Notes: a model not told the origin generated them from the sequence alone. A DNA stretch of 64,000 nt from Symmachiella dynata (GCF_007747995.1 NZ_CP036276.1:4951001-5015000); one strand, 5' to 3'. Counted from the stretch's first letter, positions 42,503 through 52,272 are shown. Numbers and translations: made by a program.

Positions 42503-42815
42503 AGAATTATTTCAAGATAAGAATTAGTCGACACGCTGCCACGAGGGTGCCACTGGCTTTGCCAGTGTTTCACAAGTATCACACACGCTTGAACTTGCAC
42601 TGGCAGAGCCAGTGGCACCCTCGATCTCACATTTGACGATGCATTAGTTTATCCCCAACGTCGGCGGATCGCCATTCGGGCGTTAAAAGATGAAACGGTT
42701 CCGGGAACAATGCAAAATCCCGTCTATCAGCACGTTGGCGGTCGCGCTATAATCCGCCGCGCGCCGGGACTTGACGGCGACAGTTCAGCTATATATTGCT
42801 CCTAGGGTTTGCGTG
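42503..42815. other. intergenic region with palindromic repeat and promoter candidate
   Basis: About 310 bases upstream of bioD (minus) and of the small lipoprotein (plus). It contains the double-hairpin repeat at 42543-42622 and a perfect TATAAT at 42748-42753, with only a poor -35 (TATCAG, 17 bases upstream), as a possible lipoprotein promoter. Confidence 0.5.
42543..42622. repeat. double-hairpin repeat, GTGCCACTGGC family, copy 1
   Basis: The arm at 42543-42567 starts gagggtgccactggctttgc and its inverted partner at 42598-42622 ends gccagtggcaccctc; 24 of 25 positions pair. Each arm is itself a hairpin (CACTGGC-TTT-GCCAGTG). A related copy is at 54125-54230. The element sits upstream of bioD and may be a mobile non-autonomous repeat. 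Confidence 0.85.
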
Positions 42816-43151
42816 ATGATCAAAATTCTCTGCCGCGGATGTTTGCTGTGTTTGACATGCGCGGCCATGGGGTGCATCTCTTCTGAGACACAGACGCCCG
42901 ACCTGTTTCGCGGGCAATTGCCGCGGGAGCATGCGGCGACGCAGCGGCAGGGATTTGAGATGTACGATCCGCTTCCCAGTGATGCAGGCCCGTTCACTGA
43001 TACCCGTCCCCGAGCTTATAACCAGCAACGTTCGATGTCGCGGCGCGCTAAGGACAACTATTATCCGCCCGGTGGCTACTTGCCCAGTAACGGAGCTGTC
43101 CCGCAATCGTCGCGGCCGAATGATTTTTCCGGAACGGTGGATACCAACTAA
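42816..43151 (+). CDS. small lipoprotein, unknown
   Basis: A 111-residue protein starting at ATG 42816 (MIKILCRGCLLCLTCAAMGC), a lipoprotein signal with a plausible lipobox AAMGC. The mature part is Pro/Gln/Tyr-rich and disordered (FRGQLPREHAATQRQGFEM, PPGGYLPSNGAVPQSS), with no recognised domain. Probably attached to the outer face of a membrane. A TATAAT lies about 65 bases upstream. It converges with the leucine-rich repeat gene. Not recognised as a named family. Confidence 0.6.
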   Translation: MIKILCRGCLLCLTCAAMGCISSETQTPDLFRGQLPREHAATQRQGFEMYDPLPSDAGPFTDTRPRAYNQQRSMSRRAKDNYYPPGGYLPSNGAVPQSSRPNDFSGTVDTN

Positions 43152-43171
43152 GGGCCGTCTTCGTTTGGCCG

Positions 43172-43777
43172 TTAACGAATGACGTCGCAATCAGGGCGAG
43201 CCGCCGCAAAATCCTCCGCACCAGCCGATGTGACGCGCGTCCCTTGCACGTGCAACAACTTCAGCTTGGGAAGATCCAACAGCGGAGCTAAGCCCCAATC
43301 GCTGACTTCCCGGCAAAAATTGAGATAACAATCTTCTAATTTGCTGAATTCGGCGATATTCGTCAGGCCTACGTCGGTGACCTCAGTCGTACTGACATCC
43401 AACCGCCGCAGCTTTGGCAATTGTTTGAGAGCGTCCATTCCCGAGTCGGTGACCTGCGTGCGACCGAGATTCAGTTCTTCCAGATTCTGGAGCGGAATCA
43501 ATTCTGCAATTCCAGCGTCGGTAATTTCGGCGCCGTGGATACTCAATTGCTTGAGGCAGGTCAGGTGGCTGAGATGCCGCAACGTCTCATTGGTCAATGG
43601 CGTCCACTTAAAATCGATCGCCACAATATCGTCGCCTTCACAAGCGTAGCTCACGCGTGTGGGTGCGAAATGATTGGGACGAACGTCCCATAGAGAATCC
43701 AGAGCTTTCGCAAGATGGCCGTCGTGCGCGTCGAGCGCCTCTAGAAACACATCCTCAGATCGGAGCAACGTCTTCAT
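43172..43777 (-). CDS. leucine-rich repeat protein
   Basis: A 201-residue protein starting at ATG 43777, preceded by the good Shine-Dalgarno gggagg; the longer frame to 43855 is less likely. From about residue 60 it contains four to five leucine-rich repeats of the TDAGIAEL / TDSGMDAL / TDVGLTNI type, 23-24 residues each, common in planctomycetes. No signal peptide, so presumably a cytoplasmic protein-protein interaction module. No enzymatic domain. The divergent upstream region is short and unremarkable. Confidence 0.82.
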   Translation of the reverse strand: MKTLLRSEDVFLEALDAHDGHLAKALDSLWDVRPNHFAPTRVSYACEGDDIVAIDFKWTPLTNETLRHLSHLTCLKQLSIHGAEITDAGIAELIPLQNLEELNLGRTQVTDSGMDALKQLPKLRRLDVSTTEVTDVGLTNIAEFSKLEDCYLNFCREVSDWGLAPLLDLPKLKLLHVQGTRVTSAGAEDFAAARPDCDVIR

Positions 43778-44040
43778 GTTTCCCTCCCAATCCTGCATAA
43801 GCAATAACGGCGAATAAGTGATTGCGATTATACCTGTTTGAAACGTAAATCGCAAAAATATTGCTAGAGTGGAGGGACTCGGAAACGACGTATACGACCT
43901 ATTCCGCCTAAACCAAAGTAGATCGTCGAGCGAATATGCAAAGCCTCACGCCGCGTGGAGAGAAACAAACGCACATAAACCATGCGATGCCAGTGCTTTA
44001 CGCGCCAGAAAAATTGATCCGTACTAAGGCATCGCTGGAT

Positions 44041-44538
44041 TCAAATAATCGCGACCGCTTCGAATTCAATTTCCAGGCCGGGAATCGCCAATTCGGTTGT
44101 GCCGACCGCTGTTGAGGCGGGGTACGGTTTGACAAGATAGTCCTGACGGACCTTGCGGTAGATTGGCAGGTCGCGGAGTAGGTGCACGAAGAACGAACGG
44201 ATGATGACCACGTTTTCGAATCCGGCGCCCGCCTCTTTGAGAATCAAACCGATCCGGTCAAAGGTCTGCCGCATCTGAGTTTCCATATCAGCATCCAAGT
44301 CCTTCGGCCCCTGCCCCGAGACGAAGACCAACCGTTGGCCTGTGGCGAGGATGCCGGGTGTGTATCCCACGTCGGCTGAAGGCGCGCCGTCGGGGTAGAG
44401 TCCCGTCCGCTTGGCGGTTACGTCAGCTGCGGCTGCGGATTGCGGTGACAAGGCGGCCAACGACCCGCCGGTCAGGCCCAAGACGGCTCCGCTCAAAAAG
44501 TCGCGACGAGGATTCTCAGATGGTTGTTGCTGCTGCAC
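44041..44538 (-). CDS. TAT-exported RidA family protein
   Basis: A RidA/YjgF/UK114-type protein of about 165 residues. GTG 44538 is preferred, with ggag seven bases upstream; a TTG two codons earlier also opens the frame. An N-terminal twin-arginine signal (RRDFLSGAVLGLTGG) precedes the RidA domain (about 45-165) with GYTPGILATGQRLVFVSGQG and the C-terminal PGLEIEFEAVAI. Canonical RidA hydrolyses reactive enamine/imine intermediates in the cytoplasm; an exported form is unusual and points to a job in the periplasm. It follows an exported isochorismatase-like gene on the same strand, so both probably act on the same nitrogen-containing compound. Confidence 0.88.
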   Translation of the reverse strand: MQQQQPSENPRRDFLSGAVLGLTGGSLAALSPQSAAAADVTAKRTGLYPDGAPSADVGYTPGILATGQRLVFVSGQGPKDLDADMETQMRQTFDRIGLILKEAGAGFENVVIIRSFFVHLLRDLPIYRKVRQDYLVKPYPASTAVGTTELAIPGLEIEFEAVAII

Positions 44539-44575
44539 GGTCAATCTCCGCTGTGAATGGATGGGGGTGGTCTGA

Positions 44576-45709
44576 TTATTTCTCGTCGAGCTGAATCCAT
44601 GAGCATTGGGTAATGAACTGATTCAGCGAGGCATAGGAAATATGGGCGTTGGTGGCATACCGCGGCGTATTGTTTGCCGGGAAGGTGGCCAAGGTCGCAT
44701 CGCCCACTAAAAAGACGTTGAAGTCGCGTGAGAGGTTTTCGTAACCAGCGGTTGTCGAACAAAAACACATGTCCGTAGCATAACCGGTCAAAATCACATG
44801 CTGTACGCCCTGGGCTTTGAGAAAGTCCCGCAGCCCGGGATAACCATCATTGTCGTAGTAGACCACGTCGTCCAGATCCACATCGACGGCGCTGCAGATG
44901 GGGATCGGGAGATCCCAGAAGCCCTCGTGGTTGTATTTCGCCGCCGCATCGATCCCGGGGAACTGCTGAAAATAGTCCTTAAAGACATGGTCGCTGGAAA
45001 TGGCGATTTCCGCGGGCAACGGTTGGCCGCTGTAGTCGAAGTCCTTGAGAATTTTCCGTAAGGCGACCATGCCGGCGGCGTGTTCTTGAGCGGTCGGGCG
45101 ATGTCGGATGCTGCGGTACACCGGCGTGTGCGCCGGGTGCTCACCGCCGCGCATACTATAGAGCACTAAATTCACGCGGTCGCGCAACCGTTTTAGCAAC
45201 GGATTGACGACCTCTGCGGTATGGCGGCCGGCGAGTTCGTTTTTCTCCACGGTACAAAAGTCAGCCACGCCAGCCGGCTCAGGCGTCTTCCAACCCTGTC
45301 CATCGTCGATTCCCCAAGGATGGACCATGATCACAGCGGTCCGTTCGGCACGAATTCGATTCGGGACTTCCACAATGCCACGGGCGTTGTAGGAAAATCG
45401 CCAGGCTCGCACTGACAAGTCCGCGCCGGGTTCATCGATCAAGATGGGTGCCTCGAACCGTCGGGACTCGATGACCGGTTCGACGTATTCAGGATAGTCG
45501 GCCAACAGTGGCTGCGGATCTTCCAACGGCGTGAGTTGATTACGGTAGGTTCGCGTCTCAACCGGTTGGGTTTCTGACGCGTTGGCTTTGACGACAGTGG
45601 CGGGTGGATCGGCGGAGAGGCCGACTTGTCGTCCGGCGCAAAAAGCGGCGACAAGCAACAAGCCGCCCACGATGGATGCTTTGTGAAAACCAGTCAGGGG
45701 AGTTCGCAT
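44576..45709 (-). CDS. exported isochorismatase-like hydrolase
   Basis: A 377-residue protein with a signal peptide or membrane anchor (about 12-33). The isochorismatase-like fold starts near residue 120 (TAVIMVHPWGIDDG, with the catalytic Asp) and ends with GYATDMCFCS; the nucleophile is Cys315 or Cys317. Relatives hydrolyse amides such as nicotinamide, N-carbamoylsarcosine or ureidoacrylate, or vinyl ethers. Its ATG overlaps the stop of the upstream heparinase-like gene by one base (TAATG) with aggagcaaaaata before it, so translation is coupled. RidA follows 37 bases downstream. This suggests an exported amide-hydrolysis step. Confidence 0.85.
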   Translation of the reverse strand: MRTPLTGFHKASIVGGLLLVAAFCAGRQVGLSADPPATVVKANASETQPVETRTYRNQLTPLEDPQPLLADYPEYVEPVIESRRFEAPILIDEPGADLSVRAWRFSYNARGIVEVPNRIRAERTAVIMVHPWGIDDGQGWKTPEPAGVADFCTVEKNELAGRHTAEVVNPLLKRLRDRVNLVLYSMRGGEHPAHTPVYRSIRHRPTAQEHAAGMVALRKILKDFDYSGQPLPAEIAISSDHVFKDYFQQFPGIDAAAKYNHEGFWDLPIPICSAVDVDLDDVVYYDNDGYPGLRDFLKAQGVQHVILTGYATDMCFCSTTAGYENLSRDFNVFLVGDATLATFPANNTPRYATNAHISYASLNQFITQCSWIQLDEK

Positions 45710-47502
45710 TATTTTTGCTCCTGCAGCTGAGTCGGCGTCTGTTCTGAGGCCGGTGTTTGCGATGTGATTTCGATTTCCACAACGTCCTGATCGGGCTGCA
45801 CTGTGACCGTCGGATAAACCATTGGCAGCGGATCGGCATATTTCATTCCAGCATAATGGGTTTTGGTCTCCACGAAACCCCGCTCGTCAAAGTTGCTGAT
45901 CGTCCCCGTTGATATTGTCACCGTCGTTCCGTCTGGCCAGATGAATGTATTCCCTTCGCGCACCGGTTTTCCAGCCAGCCACCACGTGAGCGGTTTGGTC
46001 GTTTGACGGCGGATACTCAAACGACCGGGCCGGTGCAGTTCGATATTCTGCTCGCCGATCCCCGCAGCTTTTGGTCCCACGCAGCGGATTTTTGCCTGTC
46101 GCCCGTCGTCAGCCACCAGCATTTCTTCGATTGGTTCCGCGGGTTTATTAATGTCGTTGGTCTGAAGCATATCGACCAACACCGGCCGCCCCCCGGCATG
46201 CACGATGAGGCCCCCTTTTTTAAATCCCACGACGATATCTCCGGCGGTGTAGGAATCACGCAGGTAAGCCTCGTTGACCTCCGGTTCAGGGAACTCGAAG
46301 GAGAGCGGTAGGTTCTCTTCAACAACAGCCGTGATGTTTGGGTCGTACCACAGGTAGACGTATCCGCCGAAACTGAACAGCAATTCTTCTTTTTTGGTCG
46401 GAGTGATATATCGCGAACGTTGTAGCCCGCCAAGTGATTCATCCCAGCCCGCCAAGTACTGATAGATCGGCCGTTGTTGCTCGCGGGCCAGAAAGACCAA
46501 CACGGGGGACCAATAGTCGAGCTGCCCATACGATGGCCCAAACAGCACGTTGCGATTCGATTCGTTGTACGGTGCGGTTTGCTTTCGTGGTTGCTTCCCG
46601 GCGATGGCTGCCAGCGCCATGCGGCCGGGAGTGGAATCGGGAAATTCACGAAACAGGTCCCGCCCGGTGACGCGCCGCAGCGCGTCCATGAAGAAGATGC
46701 GATAGTGCAGTGTGGAGGCCCAGAAATTCGAGGTCTGGTCGCTGGTGCCGCTGGGCGTGAGTGCGTGCGGCAATAAGTAATCAACATGCTTTTGAATCAT
46801 TTGCTCGAGCCACGCGTCGGCTGCGGGGACTTCGCCCAACAGTGCCAAGGCGACAATTCCTTGCGGAGCGGCATCGACGCTGCCGTGATGTTTGTTGTAC
46901 CCCGCACCGGCAGCGACCGGGTCTCGGAAAAACTCGAAATAGGCGCCGCACACGGCGGTCAAGCAGTCGCGGACCTCTTGTCGTTCCGCAGCAGTCAATC
47001 GGTCGTAGAGCAGGTCGTAGCCAACGGCGAGACTTTTCATCACCCGCAGCACGGCGTAGGCTTTGCTGGCATCGGGTTTGTTGTCGGCTTCATGTTTCCA
47101 AACCCGGCTACCAGCCAGTAACCACGCCTTGGCCGATTCGAAATAGGGATCATCGTCCGGATCGGACAACACCGACGCAAAGGCTAAATGCTCGATGATC
47201 GCCATGTCATGCATGGCGGCATAGAAGCGGTCGTACAGGTTTTCGTATTGGGGATCGTCGGCCAGCGTGGGAATCCACTCTGTGCGGGGAGGTTGTTGCC
47301 GACACCAATCAGCGGAGCGAGTCAGGTTGTCCCAGATTTTCGCGTGCATCCCCGCTTCGCGCAGCTTGCGCAATCGCGGTAGGTCGGCCGCGGTGAAATA
47401 CAGCCGTGGGTGCTGCTTCAGTTTTGGTTCAACGGCTCGCGACCAAGACGTTATCGTCAAGCAGATTGTGATTGCGAGCAGGACAACCAGGGAGTTTCGC
47501 AT
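45709..47502 (-). CDS. exported heparinase II/III-like protein
   Basis: A 597-residue protein with a signal peptide (1-23, cleavage near SRA). The first 400 residues form an alpha/alpha toroid-like helical domain (HPRLYFTAADLPRLRKL is a very typical opening), followed by an antiparallel beta-sandwich region with GGYVYLWYDPN and GGRPVLVDML. This is the architecture of heparinase II/III and alginate lyase-type polysaccharide lyases (or the DUF4962 group). The strongly conserved NKHHGSVDAAPQG near residue 205 may hold catalytic Asn/His. It would cleave uronic acid-containing glycans outside the cytoplasm. Precise activity is unproven. Translation is coupled to the isochorismatase-like gene. Confidence 0.8.
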   Translation of the reverse strand: MRNSLVVLLAITICLTITSWSRAVEPKLKQHPRLYFTAADLPRLRKLREAGMHAKIWDNLTRSADWCRQQPPRTEWIPTLADDPQYENLYDRFYAAMHDMAIIEHLAFASVLSDPDDDPYFESAKAWLLAGSRVWKHEADNKPDASKAYAVLRVMKSLAVGYDLLYDRLTAAERQEVRDCLTAVCGAYFEFFRDPVAAGAGYNKHHGSVDAAPQGIVALALLGEVPAADAWLEQMIQKHVDYLLPHALTPSGTSDQTSNFWASTLHYRIFFMDALRRVTGRDLFREFPDSTPGRMALAAIAGKQPRKQTAPYNESNRNVLFGPSYGQLDYWSPVLVFLAREQQRPIYQYLAGWDESLGGLQRSRYITPTKKEELLFSFGGYVYLWYDPNITAVVEENLPLSFEFPEPEVNEAYLRDSYTAGDIVVGFKKGGLIVHAGGRPVLVDMLQTNDINKPAEPIEEMLVADDGRQAKIRCVGPKAAGIGEQNIELHRPGRLSIRRQTTKPLTWWLAGKPVREGNTFIWPDGTTVTISTGTISNFDERGFVETKTHYAGMKYADPLPMVYPTVTVQPDQDVVEIEITSQTPASEQTPTQLQEQK

Positions 47503-47618
47503 GAGGATGCGGCCCCTTAAAACATAGTTGGCGGGCGATAAACGGCGGAAGCTTTGACTGGGTTCGATCGTATCGCAAGGCTCGATGCCCTACCAGTTCT
47601 CCGACACCAAGCGTGGAA

Positions 47619-49151
47619 TCACTGTTTTCCGTCAATCGCCCGCTGGAGCAGATTGTGTGTGATCTGTTGGACGCGGGGATCGGGACCGTGGGGGCGACTA
47701 AAATGCGACCAGGGGAGCGTGTGTCCCGGCGGCGAGCTGAGGCCTTGCGCCCAAAAAATGGTGGCGGCGTTGAATACGAAATTGTCTTTGGGACCGGGAT
47801 AAATCGTGGCTGTCCACTGTTGTGGATTCTCGCCGCCTTGAAAAGCGGTTCCTGCGGCGACGATTTCCAAGCCGGGAATTTTGGCCGGCGCGCCGTGGTA
47901 TTCCCATCCAATCAATCCTGGAATGCGGTCGCCCGCTTTGACGTTGGTTCCGGCAAAGATCCAATGCTCGGGTTTGGTAATCGTCCAGTCTCCCCCGCCA
48001 TTCACTGGTTCGACATTGCGGGCCCCCATCAACAGGCCCTCGTCCGGACCGTGTTCGGGAAACGGGCCGTGTAGTCGCTCGCGCAGGAGTGCGTAATCGT
48101 TCTTCGCCCCGTAGGGGCCGCCGCGAAAAATAATGCGATTCTCCCGCCCATCGCTGCTGGCCCGAAATGGTGTGACCCAACAGATGGAATTGCCCGAAAG
48201 GAACAACAGATTCACGCCGGCGTCGCGCATCTTCTCGACACTGCGAAACTGCCGAATGTCCCAGTATTCATCGTGCCCGACGCTGATAAAGGACTTGCAT
48301 TTTAAGCCATGTTCGGGGGTGAGCATGTTGCTGTTACAACAATAAGTCACATCGTAGCCATGCTTTTCGAGCCAGTAAGCGAGTGGAAACTCCAAAGGCA
48401 GAAATTCGCCCGATCCGAATGTCAGCGGATCATTCACCACGCCGTTGTATTGCGCTTCGCGGCCGTAGGGACGATCGAAACTGACGTCGGCCCACGGGCC
48501 TTGGACGCCTTTGGGATGCGTATAGATCGAATAATTGCTCGGCCATTGGTTGTAGGCTTGCCAGGTGTTGTCGGAACATTGAAACAGGACGTCCGCCGGG
48601 CGATCGTCGCGAACGACGAAGACAATGTAACTTTGCCAATACGGCCGGTCCGCTTCGGAAGGGAGTGTGGTCAAGCGGCCCAGATAGACGCCGCTCAACC
48701 AATCGTCGGGAATCGTCAGTTGCGTGGTCGCCTCCCAGCGGCATTCATGCAGGTATTTTTCTCCGGGTGCAGGGACGGGCTGCGTCTGACCCTCAAACGG
48801 GCCGAGCGTGGTCATTAACCTAGCACCACGTCCGCCATAATAGCCCATTCGGAAGACTTCGATTTTGAAAGGCTGCGGAGGATCGCTGGAGACCATGATG
48901 TCGATCGACTCGCCCGCTGTGACGCTTTGTCGCGAGCAGTACCCCTCGATCCAGGGCGTACGATGGCCCTTATTGTCGGGGCGGACGCGGGTCAATTGCC
49001 AGTCGGTCGCGCCGGGGAGTTTGTTTTCTTCGACGATTAACGAGCCGCGCTTTGCAGCCTTTGGTGTCTCCTGAGCTTCGGCGGGCAGCGTTGAGAACAA
49101 ACCTCCGAATAGGCACGAAATGCTCAGCATGGAAGAGATCAGTTGACGCAT
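47619..49151 (-). CDS. exported N,N-dimethylformamidase large-subunit-like protein
   Basis: A 510-residue protein with a signal peptide (1-27, LPAEAQE). Its pattern (VFRMGYYGGRGARLM near 100, WQAYNQWPSNYSIY, HEYWDIRQFRSVEKMRDAG, and a late GGENPQQWTATIYPG) matches the large-subunit-like family of N,N-dimethylformamidase. True dimethylformamidase has a small subunit and a mononuclear iron site; no small-subunit gene is beside this one and I cannot identify the iron ligands with certainty. The exported location argues for a polymer or amide released outside. It lies between the heparinase-like and cytochrome-dehydrogenase genes on the same strand. Confidence 0.8.
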   Translation of the reverse strand: MRQLISSMLSISCLFGGLFSTLPAEAQETPKAAKRGSLIVEENKLPGATDWQLTRVRPDNKGHRTPWIEGYCSRQSVTAGESIDIMVSSDPPQPFKIEVFRMGYYGGRGARLMTTLGPFEGQTQPVPAPGEKYLHECRWEATTQLTIPDDWLSGVYLGRLTTLPSEADRPYWQSYIVFVVRDDRPADVLFQCSDNTWQAYNQWPSNYSIYTHPKGVQGPWADVSFDRPYGREAQYNGVVNDPLTFGSGEFLPLEFPLAYWLEKHGYDVTYCCNSNMLTPEHGLKCKSFISVGHDEYWDIRQFRSVEKMRDAGVNLLFLSGNSICWVTPFRASSDGRENRIIFRGGPYGAKNDYALLRERLHGPFPEHGPDEGLLMGARNVEPVNGGGDWTITKPEHWIFAGTNVKAGDRIPGLIGWEYHGAPAKIPGLEIVAAGTAFQGGENPQQWTATIYPGPKDNFVFNAATIFWAQGLSSPPGHTLPWSHFSRPHGPDPRVQQITHNLLQRAIDGKQ

Positions 49152-49227
49152 GGAAGTTTGCTCCAGGGTGTTTCCGTTAGTTTTGCATAAGATCGTGGGC
49201 CGTCTGGTTGCCGAACTGTGCTCGCCG

Positions 49228-52200
49228 TTATTTTTTGGGCAGCCCGACTAGAAACTCCAACAAGTCGGCCATTTGTTGCGGCGAGATTTTTTTCTCCAAA
49301 CCTTCGGGCATTAGCGACACGCCGGAGCTGGTGATCTCGTCGATATTTTGTCGCAGGATGGTTTCCTGTTGCCCCTCGGCGCGGCGGAGGGTGATGCTGG
49401 TGGCGGTTTCGTTGACGATGATGCCCGTAGTGGTCCGTCCATCATCGGTGACGACGATGTAATCCAAAAAGTTCGGTGAGACCTCGCGATTGGGGTCGAG
49501 CACGTGCACCAAGATCTCTCCTGCCGTGCGGTTTTTGATCGTTGCCAAATTCATTCCCACATCATGCCCTTGGTTTCCCAGGCGATGACAGGTGGTGCAC
49601 TGGCTGCGAAAAACCGCCTCGCCCCGTTTGCTGTCCGCCGGCAAGCTGAGAGCGGTTTGGTAGGCGGCAATCACTTCGTGCCGTGGACTGGGTTTGTCCT
49701 TGGCGAATAACTTTTCGGCGCGGGCCTTGATCTCCGCATTGCGATTTCTCAGCAGCAAGCCACGGCGAATCGGCGGGATCTGCGCCAGCGGTATGTGGCC
49801 TTGCTCCAAAGCGTCCAACAACGGGCCAATGCGTTCTGTGCGGGAGGAAAGCGCACCGACGACTTCGTTGCGGACCGACGGAGTCAGCTGCTTAAAACGT
49901 TCCAGCAGAATGCCGGTGATTTGCGGATCGACAAAACCGGACAACGTCTGCACCGCCGCCATCTGCAGCGACAACGGTTGCCGCGGGTCGATCAACTGCT
50001 CGAGCACCGGTTTGACTTGCTCGAACTCGCCATAACCCAACAGCCGTACGGCCTGAATGCGTTGCTCGACCGTCGCATCATCGAGGACCGCAATTTTTTC
50101 CGCGTCGTCGAACAGTCGCGCAATCATTTCGCTGGCTGGTTCGTTTTTATCTTTCCTGTAGTCTCCCAATCCAGCACGCGACCGTTTCAGGCCACTGCCC
50201 AGTGACGCGACCGTGTTGAGAGAAACGGAATCGGCAGCCGAACCAGTTTCCTGCGACAATGCGGCCAGTAGACGGCGGACCTCTTCGGGACGATTGCGGG
50301 CGCCGATAATCTCAGCGAGTTGCCCAATCAACGGCGCGCCGTTGCCGGCAGCGAAATCAGGATCGGCCAGCAGGTCGACCAGTACGGTAATTTCCTGGCC
50401 GGACAGTGACGACAGCACCGCTGCACGCGTCCATGGGTCTTCGACATCGCGTCTCGCGATACGCTCTAAGGCGGCGGTGATGCGGGGATCGGTTTCCGCT
50501 TCTCCCAATGACAGCGCCGTCTGGAAGCGGACGCGGGCGTCATCATCGTCGGCAACTGCCAAGACCTGCGTGAGTAGTTTCGTCGAGCTTTTCAATCGAT
50601 TCTCTGCCAGCAGCACCGCTTGCTCGCGTACGCGGGGTGAATCATCAGTTAATCCCTGTGAGATGTCGTCATCGGTCAGCGCCTCTAATCCATTTAGTGA
50701 CCACAGTGCGTGCAAGCGGACGAGTGGTTTTTCACTTTCTTTGAGCATGTTGCGGAGCGGGTCGATGGCGGCCTTGTCCTGGCGTTCAAATATCAGCCGA
50801 TGCGCCGTTTCCCGCCACCAGGAATTGGGATTCTCCAATTCCGCCACCAATTGCGTCGTCGTCGCAGTCCCCAGTTGCGGTCGCCGAGTGACATCGTGGC
50901 CCGGCGGGTATTTTGGGGGAGCGAGGCGATAAATCCGGCCGCGATCGCGTCCGCTCTCTAGGTCGAGATGGGCTTTGATGTCGTCGGGAATCGACCAGGG
51001 ATGCTCGATCGTTTCCCGATACATGTCGAGCACATGCAATGTGCCATCGGGGGCGTTGACGAAATTCACCGGCCGGAACCAGTTGTCGGTCGATGCTAAA
51101 AACTCGACGTCTTGATTGGCGCGCTGGGCAACAAACGTTGGCCCCGCAGCAGAGAGTCGGTAATGCATGACCAGATTGCCGGCGACTTCGGCGATGAAGG
51201 CGTTTCCATAATATTCCTCGGGATAGGCGGCTCCCCGGTAGATGGTGATGCCGCTGGAGGAGGTCACAAACCCGGTGGCGACGCTTTCGCTGCGAGGGCT
51301 TTTGCGGTTGGTGTCGGCGGCGAGACGCCCGGCATTGATCACCCGCCACGGTTCAGGCGGGCTGATGCGAAACACCTCGATGGCATCGCCGGCAATCGCC
51401 GCATCATTGACCGCTTGTTGGACGGCGAGAAACGGATTGCGTGCCAGATAACGCCGCTGCAACACAATGTGCTGCGCGGGATTGCGAATGTTGCAGATAA
51501 AACGGTTGCCGAAATCATCAAAGCTGTTGCCAAACCGCGCTCCGCCCGAGATCACCTCGAAGGCGTCGTTGACCGGATCGAGCCGAAAGTCGTTGCGACG
51601 CAGTGGTACCGGTTGGGCCGTCGGTTCGTCCCCCGGTCGAATATTGCCTCCATTGCTCGAACCGGCGGCGTAGATTTTGTGATCTAGCCCCCAGGCAAGA
51701 TTGTTCATGACCGCTTGCACGTTGAATTTGCGAAAGCCGGTGAATACCTTACGACGAACATCGGCCTTGCCGTCGCCGTCGGTGTCCTTCAAGTACCATA
51801 CGTCCGGCGTCGCGGTGACGAACACGCCCCCTTTCCAAAATGCAATTCCGGTCGGCCAGGAGAGGTCTTCGGCAAAAATCACACTCTTGTCGAACCGGCC
51901 GTCACCGTCGGTATCTTCCAGGGTCCGCACGCGGCCGATCGGCAATGACGTTTGTTCTTGCCAAGCAACGTCTTTGTCGGTGCCGGTATACGGGTAGTCG
52001 CTCATCTCGACGACGTAGGCCTTACCGTTTTCGTCGTATTGCATGGCAACCGGATCGGTGACGAGCGGTTCGGACGCTAGCAGTTCGAGGCGAAACCCGT
52101 TCAGCAAGCGAAAGGTTTTCAGCGCCTTATTCGGCGGCGTGGGTTGAATCCGTGGTAATACCTCGGCCAGTGCCGGCGGTTCATCGGCGTTTAGTAATAA

Positions 52201-52272
52201 TCTGCTTCCGCACAATGACACGGCGGCCAACAGCAGGCCGCAGGTGATCAGTTTCGAACGGCTACGTGTCAT
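49228..52272 (-). CDS. PVC-type membrane-bound dehydrogenase with HEAT repeats and c-type cytochrome
   Basis: An exported protein of 1,014 residues starting at ATG 52272 (ggag upstream); the frame extends further to 52404 without support. Signal peptide about 1-29; beta-propeller dehydrogenase domain about 35-440 (NGFRLELLASEPLVTDPVAM, DTDGDGRFDKS, DTDGDGKADVR; calcium-binding loops); HEAT-like repeats about 480-860; and a C-terminal cytochrome c with CTTCH near 893-897. This architecture is characteristic of the PVC superphylum, where it is thought to oxidise sugars or alcohols at the cell surface with electrons passing to the heme. It lies downstream of two amidohydrolase genes. Confidence 0.93.
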   Translation of the reverse strand: MTRSRSKLITCGLLLAAVSLCGSRLLLNADEPPALAEVLPRIQPTPPNKALKTFRLLNGFRLELLASEPLVTDPVAMQYDENGKAYVVEMSDYPYTGTDKDVAWQEQTSLPIGRVRTLEDTDGDGRFDKSVIFAEDLSWPTGIAFWKGGVFVTATPDVWYLKDTDGDGKADVRRKVFTGFRKFNVQAVMNNLAWGLDHKIYAAGSSNGGNIRPGDEPTAQPVPLRRNDFRLDPVNDAFEVISGGARFGNSFDDFGNRFICNIRNPAQHIVLQRRYLARNPFLAVQQAVNDAAIAGDAIEVFRISPPEPWRVINAGRLAADTNRKSPRSESVATGFVTSSSGITIYRGAAYPEEYYGNAFIAEVAGNLVMHYRLSAAGPTFVAQRANQDVEFLASTDNWFRPVNFVNAPDGTLHVLDMYRETIEHPWSIPDDIKAHLDLESGRDRGRIYRLAPPKYPPGHDVTRRPQLGTATTTQLVAELENPNSWWRETAHRLIFERQDKAAIDPLRNMLKESEKPLVRLHALWSLNGLEALTDDDISQGLTDDSPRVREQAVLLAENRLKSSTKLLTQVLAVADDDDARVRFQTALSLGEAETDPRITAALERIARRDVEDPWTRAAVLSSLSGQEITVLVDLLADPDFAAGNGAPLIGQLAEIIGARNRPEEVRRLLAALSQETGSAADSVSLNTVASLGSGLKRSRAGLGDYRKDKNEPASEMIARLFDDAEKIAVLDDATVEQRIQAVRLLGYGEFEQVKPVLEQLIDPRQPLSLQMAAVQTLSGFVDPQITGILLERFKQLTPSVRNEVVGALSSRTERIGPLLDALEQGHIPLAQIPPIRRGLLLRNRNAEIKARAEKLFAKDKPSPRHEVIAAYQTALSLPADSKRGEAVFRSQCTTCHRLGNQGHDVGMNLATIKNRTAGEILVHVLDPNREVSPNFLDYIVVTDDGRTTTGIIVNETATSITLRRAEGQQETILRQNIDEITSSGVSLMPEGLEKKISPQQMADLLEFLVGLPKK

